Assembly: GCA_015146655.1 (NCBI GenBank)
Contig: VKHL01000011.1
Location: forward strand, 67,819-131,818
Origin: Ochromonas danica
Lineage: Eukaryota; Sar; Chrysophyceae; Chromulinales; Chromulinaceae
Direction of reading: 5' to 3'
DNA: 64,000 nt
Within the stretch, counting starts at the first letter, position 1. The number at the start of each line of letters is the position of its first letter. A program made the position numbers and the translations under genes. Positions 1-11,929 of this stretch are shown in pieces. Under the pieces are notes generated by a model that was given only the letters and a program-made list of their open reading frames with translations, was not told where the DNA came from and did not search any database.

Positions 1-2
1 TC

Positions 3-1578
3 AAAGACCCTGACTTTGATGTTGATCCAATCATTGTCTCCATAAAATCAGTTAACAATGGCCTTCTCAGTCTTAACAGCACTACTCTGGCAGAATACCA
101 TAACTATGTTCTATTCAACAGCGCCACACTTTGCAAAAAAATAGTATGTGTTGGTAATGGTTTGAATAATAAGGAAATGGTCTTCGAGACTACAGCTGGT
201 ATAGCCAACAAACTTCTACAGGGCATGACGTACATCAATACAAAAGAAAACATCTGGGATAACATAACAATCACAGTTTATGATGGACAGGTAACCTAGT
301 TTATTTGTACCATCATTTAGTTGATATACAATTAACATTAGACATGCATCACAGGGAGGAAAATGCTTAACTTGGGAATCTGCTAGTGTACACAGGGGAT
401 GCTTTATCACGAATATCACTCTCCAAGTAAGAATTCTCTCATACATGTTATGATGTTACCATCAGATGGTGATTGAGCAACACGAATCTTTCAGGTGCAT
501 GTTACCGAACGCGATAGCTCAGTCGGATCAATATCAACATCCTCCTCGTCAAATCAACTCATCGTAAAGTGAGGATCCATTGCCTTGTTCTTCATTTCGT
601 ACTTCTGAGTCATTGCGATTGTTGATTGCTTAGGTTCCAATATACTGCAATAGCTGTATTAATCATTCTCGTCCTTCTTTTTCTCAAGTACTGCTACTTC
701 AACAGGTACAACAAATTCCCTACCTTCGTCACCGGCTTGCATTTGAGTTCTGTATTAACTACAATAATCTTTTGCTAGGGACAAATCAAAACGTGGAGAG
801 CATGGTAGACCGAGATCACGTGATGGAAAACCATACGAAGAGTCTACTAGCTGCACTTCCTCACTCTGTCGGATGATATGCTGTTGTTGCTGGATTTGGT
901 CTCGAAAAAGCGATCGCGAAAGAGGAGAAAAACGCAGTAGGCATCATCAACCTCAATACTCAGATATCGAAGGAGGATATCAACCTCTGCCTGTCATGAC
1001 ACCACCACGAGGCAAGAAGAAATACAATAGTACTCCTCCTTGTACACCTTCACCAGCTAGAAGTATCCGCACGGTAGCAAGCCCTCCCACGTCATCCTCT
1101 CGTCATCCCGAAAGACGAGATGAACCACCTTCAAGAACTCCTAATATTACCATTGTTATCAAAAGCTGCGAAAACTCCGCAGAGATTGAGGAAGTGTTTG
1201 CATCCGATCAACCCTCACGTGAGAAGTCTAGCTCCCTGCCAAGCTCACCCAAGAAATTGACTACAAGTACCACCAAGCAAAGCAAGAATCAATCCACTCC
1301 CATGAAGGAAGACAAGCCAAAGAAAGATAAAGAGAAAGAGAATCCACCCTCTGAACCATCATCCCAGAGTGTTCTTCAATCTCAGCAGTCTAGCAGCAGA
1401 CATACTTGGTCAGCGCATCGCCATGAGACAGGCAGAGTCTTCTATTACAATAGCAGGTAATACCCTTCCTTCTCTCTCACTCTATTAGAAGTGTGATGGT
1501 AATATGAATCATTCGTACTATATTACTGTTTATAGAACGAAGAAGAGCACCTGGAAGAAGCCTCCAGATTTGCTCTAA
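3..1578 (+). CDS. Membrane-anchored surface protein with cytosolic WW domain (3' part; 5' end outside window)
   Basis: Six exons are visible: 3-290, 355-426, 495-568, 634-705, 779-1456 and 1536-1578, all with GT-AG borders and matching phases. The extracellular part ends in a segment reading LLQGMTYINTKENIWDNITI then VYDGQGG, which resembles the last strands of cadherin-like or filamin-like beta repeats. A single membrane helix (FQYTAIAVLIILVLLFLKYC) lies in exon 4. The tail has a Cys cluster (ICCCCWIW), a long Ser/Pro/Lys-rich stretch and, split by the last intron, a WW domain (GRVFYYNSR then TKKSTWKKP) just before the stop. Adhesion or sensing at the surface with a Pro-motif-binding tail is inferred. 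The membrane topology and WW call are strong; the ectodomain family is uncertain because most of the gene lies left of the window. Confidence 0.8.
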
Positions 1579-2142
1579 ACAGAACTGTTTCAAGTGATCA
1601 CGTCACCACGATGTCATCCCGTTTCATGAATTTACAATATTAGTATACCTGTTTCATTTCATACCTTATTCTTCGTTGATACGATACATAGTAACATTTC
1701 TACGTTGTAACAAGAAATGTATTTGAAATTGTTTCGAACCAGTCTACACTATAGTACGACAGTAGGCTATGACATACATGTAAATAGCATCCTCTTTAAG
1801 GGTCTTGTATCGGCCCAAGGTCGAGACGCAAGACTTGACGACAGAGTGATCGCATCATTAAATTGAGGTCTGATTCCTGACACGTTTTTCTCCAAAAGTG
1901 AAGTGCAAAAGTCAACTTAAGTATCGTCTCGGGTTTGTGTCTCGCCCTGGTCTCGGGTCGCTCTCCGATACGAGACCCGAAGTGTTCGAAATCGGAAGTC
2001 CGAAATCCGAAATCCGAAGCCAGCCCTGCCTCACTACTGTACAGCAAGTCTTTGTCCGAGATTGTACTTGAGGTTCCCATGATTGTTCCGACCACCACCA
2101 GCGCGACCCTTTCTGCCATCTTCTCGAAAATCATTCTGAGAA
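1579..2142. other. Intergenic stretch with a short dispersed repeat
   Basis: No gene is supported here. GTCTCGGGT occurs twice (about 1926 and 1950), and a block at 1993-2034 with stacked AATCCGAAATCC units ends in GCCCTGCCTCAC. A diverged copy of that block sits at 5184-5240. Open frames on both strands here come from these repeats. Confidence 0.5.
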
Positions 2143-4179
2143 ATGTTTGCTCGAATCAAAAAAGAGCTCTCCCGTCATTCAACCGTTCTGCATGTCTACG
2201 CATTGGGTAAGTGAAGCGAACTGACCATACCGAAGCCAAGACCAACACAACCCATATTATCTTATTCTGAGCCTTTCCTCATCATCTGTAACAAATTCTA
2301 CTTGATGGATTTAGGGATCTGCATGATGCGTGGCAAGCAGAACGTCAAATGGCATCAAGGTATGATACTATTCGCTTTGCATCATTCCCACCTTTCTGAC
2401 TGACCCTTGATGATAACTGAACCCCAAAATAGGATACGCTCTTTGTGGCTTCTTTCTCTTTGCAGTGGTTTCTGCCGTCTATATCATCATGCACATTGTG
2501 CTGACCTTCACCTTTGCTGAGCTGATCTCCGTCCCCTTCTCGGGTGGTGGTTATGGCTATTCTCGATGCTCCTTGGGTCCAGGCTTGGGGTTTCTGGCGG
2601 GCGTGGTGGAGATGGGCAAATACATTGCCTACACGTCCGCGACTGTATACCGGGTAGGTTTGATCTTTCAAGATGTGTATGGCTTTGATGACAAGTATCT
2701 GTTCATGGCGTGGCTACTGTTCTTTGTGGCAGTGAATGTGTTGCATTTGTTTGATATGAAGTGGACATGGATAGCAGTGGGTCTGTTGATTCTTGCCACG
2801 GTGACAATCCAACTGATGTTTGTGTCGGGTGCGATAGAGAAAGGAACGACGGCGAACATTGGAGCGTCCTTCTGGCACACTGATCCGACGTTATTTCTCC
2901 AGGGATTACCTTATGCGTCGTATTTGATGGTGTCGGCTGATGCGGTGCGTGCATGCCTGGATGATGAGGTAAGCAAGGTGTTGACTGTTCATGCTGCTGT
3001 TGATGTTGGTCCCTAATAGATGTTGTCTTTGAAATTGTGTGTGGGTATGTCAATGGAAATTGCTGCGATTCAGAGTAAAACAACCGTACCCAGAGCATTG
3101 CTTCACACGTTATATTGGTCAGCCTTGATCGCATTTGCCTGTATGGTTGCTCAATCAGCCTATGTTCATGATGACCTGTTGTTGGCTACCGGAGCCTATG
3201 CCTATAAGAGAGGCTTCACAGTTATGTTTCCTAATATAGATCCTGCGAAGTTCGCTTTCCTTGCTCTTCCAGGTACAGTTGGCTGTGCATTTGGCTTTCT
3301 ATACAGTTCAGCTCGTCAGGTGCGTTCAATGGCGTTATCAGGGCTACTTCCTCCTGTCTTGAAGAAAGGGTTCAAAGGCGGCAAGGTGGCCGCTGCCGCT
3401 GAGAATGAGAAGAGAGGCAACCTTGCAGTTGTGCCAGTGGGGAGTGATGCGAAGAAGAGCAATGAAGCAGTGGATACAGAGGAGGGGGCCATTATTGTTA
3501 CGAAGCCCACGTTGGCATTGTTCGTAGTCTCCGTACTCACTTATGCCCTAAATATAATAGGGTATTATACGATTGAAGATGCCAAGACAACCTATAATAG
3601 CACTGCTAATTATTTGAGATGTTTGCAATATTGCTTCTTGATGTCTGCTTATGTTTCCTTTGGAACTCGCTTCGCCGCAATGTCGAGAGAGATGAGAAGT
3701 CCATTTGGTTTGCTAGGGGCGGTGATCGTGCTGGGTTTCTTTGTGATGATGCTTATATCAGAGTTCTATTATGGATATGATAGCAAGGGTCAGGGCATCA
3801 TGTTGGTGTTCTATTTTGGATTATCAGGTCTTTATTATGTGTTGGTGGTACAAAAGAGGCAATTCTTTTCGAAGGAGGAGCAAGAGAGATTTCTGATAGC
3901 TTACATTGTGCATACTGCGAGCAAGTGATTTCCTTGTTTATTGATGGGAGGTGAATTGTATGCGTTTGTTTCTTGTGTTGGTTTGTAATGTTTGTTATAG
4001 CTAATAAGCAACGTAGAAAGAAGTCATCTAAGAAGGTAGGTTCTCTATCAACCGTTTTCGATTATTGCTCTAGAGCGTTTGGTAGCAGTAAAGTGAATCC
4101 GGCGAGTAGTAGCAAGAGCAAAGTGAGAAGTGGCAAAAGCTCTGATGTGGCGGGAAACAGTGTGAGTGTTCCTCGTTGA
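2143..4179 (+). CDS. Ethanolamine-permease-like APC transporter, copy 1
   Basis: Proposed exons are 2143-2206, 2315-2359, 2433-2968, 3074-3924 and 4017-4179, giving about 552 residues in phase. The first three introns fall exactly where they do in copy 2 (11930-13879). The start, MFARIKKELSRHSTVLHVYA, aligns with the start of copy 2. Family marks are the amphipathic stretch FAELISVPFSGGGYGYSRCS and the C-terminal VVQKRQFFSKEEQERF, shared by all three window copies. Known bacterial relatives import ethanolamine by proton-coupled antiport or symport; substrate here is inferred. Two joins are uncertain. Exon 4 could start at 3020 instead of 3074, adding 18 residues. The last intron could be unspliced, ending the protein at 3928. 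The spliced Lys/Ser-rich tail resembles that of copy 2. Confidence 0.8.
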
Positions 4180-5550
4180 TGAAGTTTGTCTATATTTCGG
4201 ATTATTACGATTATATTTGCTGGCTGAATTGTTCATGTTGGTGTTGTTTCCTGAACGCAAAGCGTATTTTTCTTTTTGTGCCCGATATATTTATGTGCTT
4301 ATGCTTCGTGAAAAATATGATACATAATGGGTATGCAGTTCAGCAAGTTGTGTTTGTTTGTGCGCATGGCTGCGGTAATAGTGGCTGCGATTGATCTTCT
4401 AGTGTTGTAGCCGAGAATCTTCTACTGTTGGGATCTTCCTGCTATTAGTATTCCGGTATTAGCGCATTCTTTGAGCAATCCTTTGAATCAAATCATGTAA
4501 TGTTATAAGTATCACTTTTAACAACTAGACTAGTATTTCCTTCCACTGTCATACTTCGATAACACATTTCAGAAGATTATACTAATTCCACGATGTTGTG
4601 GATCTTCAAACTGCTCGGATCTTGAGTCCAAGACTATGTCTCCCGGCTGAAGAGGCAGACTAACTGCATGGCCAAATTGATAGCACCAAACACCTTGCAT
4701 GACATATTATAGAGATCGTGGAGGCAATACAAAGGTAACTTTCGTTGGTACATTGGTTCATCTGTCACAGACTGTTCGATTCGAACTTACCCTAACCCTA
4801 ACCCTACGAATAACCCCGGGAGTGATCAAATCCATTTTAACAAGCTCTACCTGAAGTAGTTTTGGATCCCGTAGAACATTGATGCCACAGTCAACATCGC
4901 GAACTAAGATACCAAAGACAAACCAGCAATCTGATCTCCACTAAATTTAATGTTGTCCACATGACTTCCTGTACATTATACACATAAGTTAAGCATTTGA
5001 ATATTGCGAGCAAGATGTTGTTTATCGAGGGAAATGGCCCTGGTCAACCGCCCCATAAACGAGGAGGCGCAAGACGAAGCGCAGGTCACTGGAGACCTCG
5101 TCCCATCAAAGGAAGTGGCGCACTCGGACTTACCGCTTACACTACCCACTCTTTCCGGGATCAAGTCCTTTGTCTTGGACATAAGTTGGAAATCCGAAAT
5201 CCAAAATCAGATGGTTCCTGCTCTGCCTTGCCTCACACACGTGAGGTTGGACCTTTTATCCATTGCGTGCCATGCTAGATCCTGACGTCATTATTGTTTC
5301 CATCATAGCCAGCCAACACGATCGTTTATAATCATCAACAACTTCTCGCTTCCAGCGCAGATATTAACCTGCCCATGCAACCAAACTAAGCTATCCATCA
5401 ATTTATCTACCGGTGGGGTTCTTCTCAAAGGTCTAGCTAGATATTTAGAGATTTGGACATCTGGCTGCCACGTTGGTGGACTTCTCGTGGAGAGAATTTT
5501 ACGAAGAAATTGGAAATTGGACATAACATTGTCTTGTTCTGATCTGAACC
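4180..5550. other. Gene-poor stretch of about 1.4 kb
   Basis: No convincing gene. It contains a telomere-like block (4788-4806), a perfect palindrome GTTCGATTCGAAC just before it, and a diverged copy (5184-5240) of the AATCCGAAATC repeat block seen near 2 kb. Overlapping open frames at 4976-5285 on both strands have no recognisable protein content and look accidental. Confidence 0.5.
4788..4806. repeat. Interstitial telomere-like CCCTAA repeat
   Basis: Three consecutive CCCTAA units are visible. CCCTAA/TTAGGG is the telomere unit of many eukaryotes, including stramenopiles. A short block inside a chromosome may mark a repaired break; this is inference. Confidence 0.6.
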
Positions 5551-6530
5551 ATGAAGATCGAATTAATAACACTTGCTTTAATCACATTGTGCTTTGTGAA
5601 GTCCTATAGCTTTCACCCTAGAAGGATTTCTTCTCAAATCTCTTTCAATCATCCCAAAGGTTGGAGTACGTGGCAGCCACATCAGAAGTTTGATGCATCG
5701 CCCTTGCGTGCGCTACAATCAGAGAGAACTGAGCCTGATCAGAACTACGCTATCTCTCTTCCTAGACGTGCTGCCTATCTTAGTGGTGCGCTAGGACTTC
5801 TTCTCTATGCCTTCACCTTGGCACCTGGTGGAGGACCTGATGCCTTGACTGCTGACAGTGCCTTAATTGCCAAATTGATGAGCAGTGCTGCATTAGATGG
5901 AACCGTCAATGCTATTTTTGTATTCATATTCAATGCATTTGTGGTAGTTCCTTCTGTCTACGCTGCCTTACTGCTACCAGGAGCGAAGAAACAGCGCTTT
6001 CCCACATTATTGTTTACTCTTGCGTCCTTTGGCTTCGGCTTCTTTGCTTTGGGGCCATACTTAGCCTTTCGTGAGATTCGAACTGAAGTAAGTAAGAAGG
6101 AAGTTGGTGTGGGGTCTAATCTATTCGGCAGCCGATTTGTTGCCGTTGTCCTGTTAGCCTATGCTCTCTACAATGTGTACTATCTGTTTACACAAGGGTC
6201 AATCACTGGATGGAGCGAACAAATCGATGGGTTTTGGAATTTATTTTCATCTCAAAGACTAGTTCATGTCTCCACTTTGGACATGACTTTGTTAAGTTTG
6301 GCAGTAAGTTATGTGGCCTTGATATCTTGTTTAAATTTGGTAATGTTGACTTGATTTGTTGTTAGATTGCCGATCCCATGCAAGAGGACATCAATCGCAG
6401 ATACAAGGGCCAGTCGCCGCCCAGTGCTTTGCCATTTTGTCTGCTGCCTGTTATCGGGCCAGCACTTTATCTGCTCATTCGTCCACCACTTCCTGATTCC
6501 CTCGATTCAACGGAAAGTGATACAGTCTAG
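5551..6530 (+). CDS. Plastid-targeted multi-pass membrane protein of unknown function
   Basis: Two exons, 5551-6303 and 6366-6530, encode 305 residues. The N-terminus (MKIELITLALITLCFVKSYS, then FHPRR) is a signal peptide followed at once by Phe and basic residues. This is the bipartite pattern with Phe at the cleavage site that sends nuclear-encoded proteins to the plastid in heterokont algae. The mature part has five or six hydrophobic segments, including LSGALGLLLYAFTLA, FVVVPSVYAALLLPG and FVAVVLLAYALYNVYYLF, and a C-terminal DPMQEDINRRY turn before a last helix. The overall layout recalls conserved plastid membrane proteins of plants and cyanobacteria that end with a D-x-x-x-D-x-x-R-R motif, but I do not recognise a named family. 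Targeting is well supported; function is unknown. Confidence 0.85.
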
Positions 6531-6931
6531 TTCTTTTGTTCATTAAACTACCTTTGCCATGATCATTTGCTTTAAAATGATAATTAACTTTTAAATCCAT
6601 CTATCGTACACAATCGGATCTCCATCTCCAGTTCAAAAACTATGCTAAAGATATTCTGAGCATGAAACCATCAATCCAACACCATCCTTAACCATCCCAC
6701 TCTACCAATACATCGGAAAACTAATTTGCCCTCAAACTAAGACTTTACGAGATAAAAGTCTCTGTTTCGGTCTTGCTAAAGTGTGTGGTCCGCTGTCACT
6801 GTGACTGTGACTGCGTGAGGTTGGCAACACGACCAACCCACGGACACCATACCGGCGGCATATGCCATGACAATCACACATTAACAACATAACGTAGAGA
6901 GAGAGAGAGAAATACTCTAGAGGCTGTCATC
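6531..6931. other. Intergenic stretch upstream of BBS7
   Basis: No gene. A short GA run (about 6896-6911) lies just before the BBS7 start and may belong to its promoter or leader. Nothing else is evident. Confidence 0.4.
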
Positions 6932-9696
6932 ATGTTGACGCTCGAAAGAGCTGATCTCTTACAATTAGAACCTATTAGTAATCGAGGAACATTAAAGTTA
7001 TTACCTCTTGGTAAAAAGAATAAAGTAAGTTGTTTATTTTCGATTTTCTTGGTTGATAATATCATATCATATACTAATTTGAAATTTTCTATTTAATAGC
7101 AAAAATTAGTAGTTGGTGATGACTCTGGTCAAATTGGTTGCTATGAATTTAAGAAAGGAGAGCCTCAAATTGTCTTTCAGATGAAAGTCTTCGAAGGTCC
7201 CATTACCTCCGTGGCACTGGGTGGAGGAAATCCGCAAAAACGAGATCGAGTAAGCATACTCAACCTTTATTTCTTTTCTTGGTTAATACTTATAGGATGA
7301 ATGTTTATTATTTAGATTTTCTTATCTCACAGTCAACGAATTGTTGGAATTACCAAAAAAGGCAAAGAATTCTTTAAATTGACATCTTCTCTTACTGAGA
7401 CAATTCAAAATATTGCCGTAGAAGATACACGAATATGGACAGGTTGTGAACATATTTATAATCTCTATGATAATGGAAAAGATTTGACATATTATGTATC
7501 CAAGGGACAAATTAATGACTTGACTGTATCTCATCTTACGAAAGAGAATGAATTCGATGTTATCCTTGCTTGTCAGGATAAGTATATTCGTATTGTTCAC
7601 GGATCGCAGTTATTTCTTGAAATACCTGTTAATAATGCTGTAACAGTAGTCTGTCATCTTGAGATGGACAATGACATGGCACCATTAGCTAATTGCCCTC
7701 GTCATTTAATCTATGGTACAGTCAAAGGAGAAATCGGTCTGATTGAGATCACTTCCAATGCTACGTTTGAGATTCTTTGGGAGATCTACGATGAAGAGAA
7801 AAAGAGTGAAATCACCTCTATCACCACCTGTGATATCAATAAAGACTATGTGCCTGAGATTATTGTGGGTCGAGATGATGGTCGATTGGAAGTTTTCAAA
7901 CTGACTCCTGAGAATCTTCTCGTAGAACCTAGTTTAATCTTCTCCAAAGATATTGGTCAGAGCATTCGTTCTGTTGTCTGTGGTGTGGTAAATACTGTAG
8001 ACTATGTGGAAGTCATTGTTGCAGCCTATTCGGGTAAAGTTATCTCTTTTACAACTGAACCTGTTCGTGCTCGTGCTACAGAAGATTCCTATGGAAGAAG
8101 TATCCAAACTGTAAATAATGAAAATCGTATTCGCTATCTTCGAAAGGAAGTAGAAGAATTGAAGAAGAAGGTGGAGAAAGAACGAGAGAAAGTCAAGAAG
8201 TTAAACTTGCCCAATACTCTTGGCCAAGCTTCCAAGGTTGTTCCTGAATTAGCCGCGAATACAAAGTTTGATATCGATAGTTCCTTAGCGGCTTATGTCT
8301 TACAAATAGAGTTACAAAGCCCTCTTGATTTGGTTGTGTTACAATGTCCTGTGGTACTGGATCTAGTTGATACAGAGCAGACTGGCAATGCTGTATTATC
8401 TGTTACACCACCGCATCTCCAGCCGATGATACAAGGCGGAGAAGGCTCCAATCCTTGTCGATATGTTGCTGTATTTCGTTGTCAATCCGCAGAGCGGAGA
8501 ATTAGCTTGAGTCTGCGATCTAATGAAGGTGAATATGGTGATTTAATCATTACTATTGTCGCGGCTACTTCTCCTAAGACAGCTAAAGTGATGAAATATG
8601 AGTTAAAACCACTCTCTCTTCATGTGAAAGTGCACAAACTTAGTACTGAAGAGGCTGAAAGACCCCGAAATCGCATTCGTTATACTGGTGAGTACATCCC
8701 CAATGTCATGCTTACTGTGTAGTTGTTGTTTGGTATTTGCTATATGCTGTATGTTTATTGTGCTGGTATCAGAGCGACCCGATCTTACATGACCGTTGCT
8801 CCATCAAAGGCACATACATCACCTGGTGGATTAGATTGATGGACATTTTATGTCTTCTCTGTCTGCTTTGGGATCATGTTATGACTGCCTTGCTATAGAA
8901 TTTGTGATATGCTGGCTGACCATGTCCCTCACATAATGTATTCTCTGTTACTCGTGTAGTGTTGTATGCTCATTTCAATCTGTTTCTAACTCCTATATTT
9001 TGCTGGTCATTAGGTGCAGTGAATCTGAGTACTATCTATGAATGGATCGATGCCTTGCTGCCGGACATGCCGAGTCGTTTGGACGAAGAGGCTTCTGAGC
9101 AACGACACTACTTCCGCAACACCTTCACCACTGCAGTTACTGTGGTAGAGTTCCGCAAAAATGAGATCATAATTGAAAGTGAAAGTGCTTCTACAATTGC
9201 GATTGCCAAGGAGACCATAACCCGTCTAGCGAATTATCGTCGCCTTGCACTGGAAGAATCTGTTGTGGCTAGTGAAGAAGCTGTAAAATCCTTCCTATCA
9301 TTACTCCGCGATAAGCTGGACTACCAGCTGTTGTTAAGCCGCAAAGTGTTGTTGGTGGATGCTGTACAAGAATTAGCCCAACTGCCTCCTGATTTTGCTG
9401 CTTCCAATCCCTCGGGCAATGATCTTCCTGCTGTTTCTGGTAGTTGGCTGTCTGAAGAATACCAAGACATTCTTCAAAACCAGGAAGCAATTCGGAAAGA
9501 GTTTAAAACACGTAGTAGATCGGTGGAATATCTCGCGGGGATAGTGACGGACCTCTTCGTGGACTACCATCGCTTGCAGGGGCAAGACGTCAAACATCGC
9601 ATTGCTGCTTTACAGCAACATGTGATGAACATGAACATGACCAGCACTTCCACAGAAGAATATTTCAATGGAATTGTTAAATTTTTCACTACCTAG
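6932..9696 (+). CDS. BBS7: BBSome subunit BBS7
   Basis: Exons 6932-7024, 7100-7249, 7316-8687 and 9014-9696 give 765 residues; animal BBS7 is about 715. BBS7 is a BBSome subunit, the coat that moves membrane proteins in and out of cilia. Residues 1-330 carry beta-propeller segments collinear with animal BBS7: QKLVVGDDSGQIGCYEFKKG, RIVGITKKGKEFF, VILACQDKYIRIVHGSQ and IIVGRDDGRLEVFKL. A coiled coil follows at about 351-378, then the platform region and a C-terminal hairpin with LDYQLLLSRKVLLVDAVQEL. The third intron (326 bases) is the longest I place in the window. The gene runs tail to tail into CFAP53 with 183 bases between stops. BBS7 implies that the organism builds a cilium. Confidence 0.95.
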
Positions 9697-9879
9697 TGAA
9701 GCTGTTGTATAGTTTGAAATGATCATAATACTAGTAAATAATAAGCTTTTTTGATATCATGCTTTGTTTTGAAGGTAAGTTTACCGTTTTCTCACAACAG
9801 GTTTGCTAGTTTATACCAGAATGCACATATACAAAGTCAAAAACAGAGCATGGTACAATAGGTTACTGTAGCAGTCACT

Positions 9880-11408
9880 TCACGAGTACCAATTGGGCTT
9901 TTGTAAAGGAAAGTTTACACGAATTGTACCCGCCTGCTCTGCCAATCGTTGTTGATGGACTCGCTCCATGTACTTCATCTGCTTCTCCGCAAGATAGGCT
10001 TCTTGTCTCTCCAGAGCTTCACGTTGTCTGCGTTGTGCGATTTGTTGATTCAATCGTTCACTATTAGACAAAGCTTGTCGTCGACGAGCTTCTGCTTCTT
10101 CCTTTTCCTTCCGCATAGCCTCTTGTGCTTCATCCAAGAAACGTCGAGCAAAGACAGCATCTTGTTCTTTCTCTAAGACTTCTTGATGTCTCTTATAATG
10201 AATCTGTTCTTGTCGTCCATGATCTACCATCTGCATGAGATAGTTACGAGCATCTTCACGTGCACGTAATGCTTCATCTCGTGCTTTCCAAACTTTTTCT
10301 TCTTCTTGACGACGAATCTCATCAACAAAAGCAGTATCTTCTGCTTCTTTCACCATTTGTTCTTCCAAATATTTACGATATACCTTCGCTGCTTCACGAT
10401 CAGCTATTCGCTTGGCTTCTTCTTCAGCAATCGCTTCTTGTTCTTTACGTAAAGCATAATCCAAGAGAATTGCATCTTGTTCACGATCAATTAGACCTTC
10501 TTCTTCTTTAATCTTCTTATTTTCAGCATTAAATGCTAAGATTTCTTTACCACGACTATAGGATTCTTGTAAACGTTGACGTTGTAAACGATCTTCTTCT
10601 TCCATTTCTTGTCGTAAACGTGTTAATTCTTCTTCATCTTCTGCCATACGTTTCCAATAGTATTCTTCACGTAACTTCTCATTATCTTCAATTTGTTTAC
10701 GAATAGCTTGAGATGTCTCTTTTTCTAACCGTTGTTTATATTCAAATTTCTCTTTATCACGACGTTCCATCTCAGCAAGTTGACGATTCCATTCTTCCAG
10801 GAATCGATCTTCTTGATGAGAAAGAGCTTGTCGACGATCTTTCTTCTCATGGATTTGCTTAATTCGCTCTTGATTCATATGTAAAGTAAGTGCGCGTGAG
10901 TCAAGAGTACGTGCTTCATCACAAGCATCACGCCATTGTTCTTGTAGTTTTTGTTGAACAAAAGCTTGTCTTGCCTTTTCTCGACCATCACGTAAAGCAT
11001 AAGCACGTTCCATGATCCTATCAGATAGACAGATACAGATGATGAGTTAAGACATGTCTACAACATGTCTAAGAGATGTGGAAGGTCTTACTTGGCTTTA
11101 CGTTCTTCAATGGTTTCTTCTTTCGCTAACACTTCTTGTCGCCAAGTTTGCATTTCTTCATTATACAAATCAGCAAGACGTTTTTTACGATGTAAGAGAC
11201 GATCTTCATATTCTTTCTTTTTCTTTTCCATCATAAGTTGTTTAGTACGTTGTTCTATTTTATTTGTAGTATAATTTTCAAAATGAGCCATTTGTAAGAT
11301 TTTTCGATCATGTTGGACAACAGCATCCATTTCACGAAAAGAATTTTCCATACGACGTCTTGCATCAAGAATACGAGCATTTTGATGTAAAGAAGCAGAC
11401 ATCGTCAA
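9880..11408 (-). CDS. CFAP53: Cilia- and flagella-associated protein 53 (CCDC11 type)
   Basis: Two exons on the minus strand, 11408-11092 and 11017-9880, joined across a 74-base intron, give 484 residues (human about 514). The protein is almost wholly charged coiled coil. The join reads EETIEERKAK then IMERAYALRDGREKARQAF, which follows the conserved N-terminal CFAP53 block (KEETTEERQAK, then a REKERQEF-like run). CFAP53 is a microtubule inner protein of axonemal doublets, also linked to basal bodies and left-right patterning in animals. Many coiled-coil proteins share this composition, but the order of the conserved blocks and the ciliary neighbour support the call. Confidence 0.85.
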
Positions 11409-11929
11409 TGATCACTGCTATTATTATTATAACTATTACTATAACTGATCAAGATTTGATAGATGGGATGGGATGGGATGAGATTAGATGGGGAGGGTTT
11501 GTTTGTTTGGTCAGTTGGTCAACAGCCAACACACGAGCGTTTCACGACTTCTGCATGGATTCCATTCATGAAATTATATTCCATGGAATAACCACATCAC
11601 CAGATACCTTGTATGGATTCCATCGTATTATTTTATGGAATCCACCACTGAAGAGATCATTTTGCACTTCATCCTTCACACTTCGTCTGCTTAAAATTGG
11701 AAATTGGACATGGAAATTGGAAATGAGGAATGAGAGACACACATTACATTACTGACACTGGCAGACACACGAACATCTTGATTTCAGCGGAACTTGAAGA
11801 AAGAATGCGAATGGTGGAGGAACAGAATCAAATTCATTGTCTTCTTCCTCTTAGTCTAAGTTACCAGGAGGTTCCTACTGCTATCTAGCAATACTGTATT
11901 AATTAATAATATTATTATTTCTCTTGACA
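11409..11929. other. Intergenic region with short repeats between CFAP53 and permease copy 2
   Basis: Divergent promoter space. It holds GGGAT units (about 11466-11490), two ATGGATTCCAT boxes (about 11554 and 11612), the palindrome ATTCCATGGAAT (about 11579), and two close GGAAATTGG-type units near 11697-11730. An open frame through 11360-11755 is not supported as a gene. Confidence 0.45.

Noticed and set aside
1796-2210. Overlapping open frames on both strands near 2 kb
   Set aside because: They come from the AATCCGAAATC and GTCTCGGGT repeats; neither has domain content, and the plus frame overlaps the real first exon of permease copy 1 in another phase.
4772-4785. GTTCGATTCGAAC resembling a tRNA B box
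   Set aside because: It is a self-complementary palindrome with no A box, acceptor stem or anticodon arm around it.
4976-5285. Three overlapping frames of 68-93 codons
   Set aside because: Different frames and strands over the same bases, no protein-like conservation, and a dispersed repeat lies inside.
11360-11755. 131-codon plus-strand frame upstream of permease copy 2
   Set aside because: It overlaps the CFAP53 start region and short repeats, and its content is low complexity followed by out-of-context repeats.
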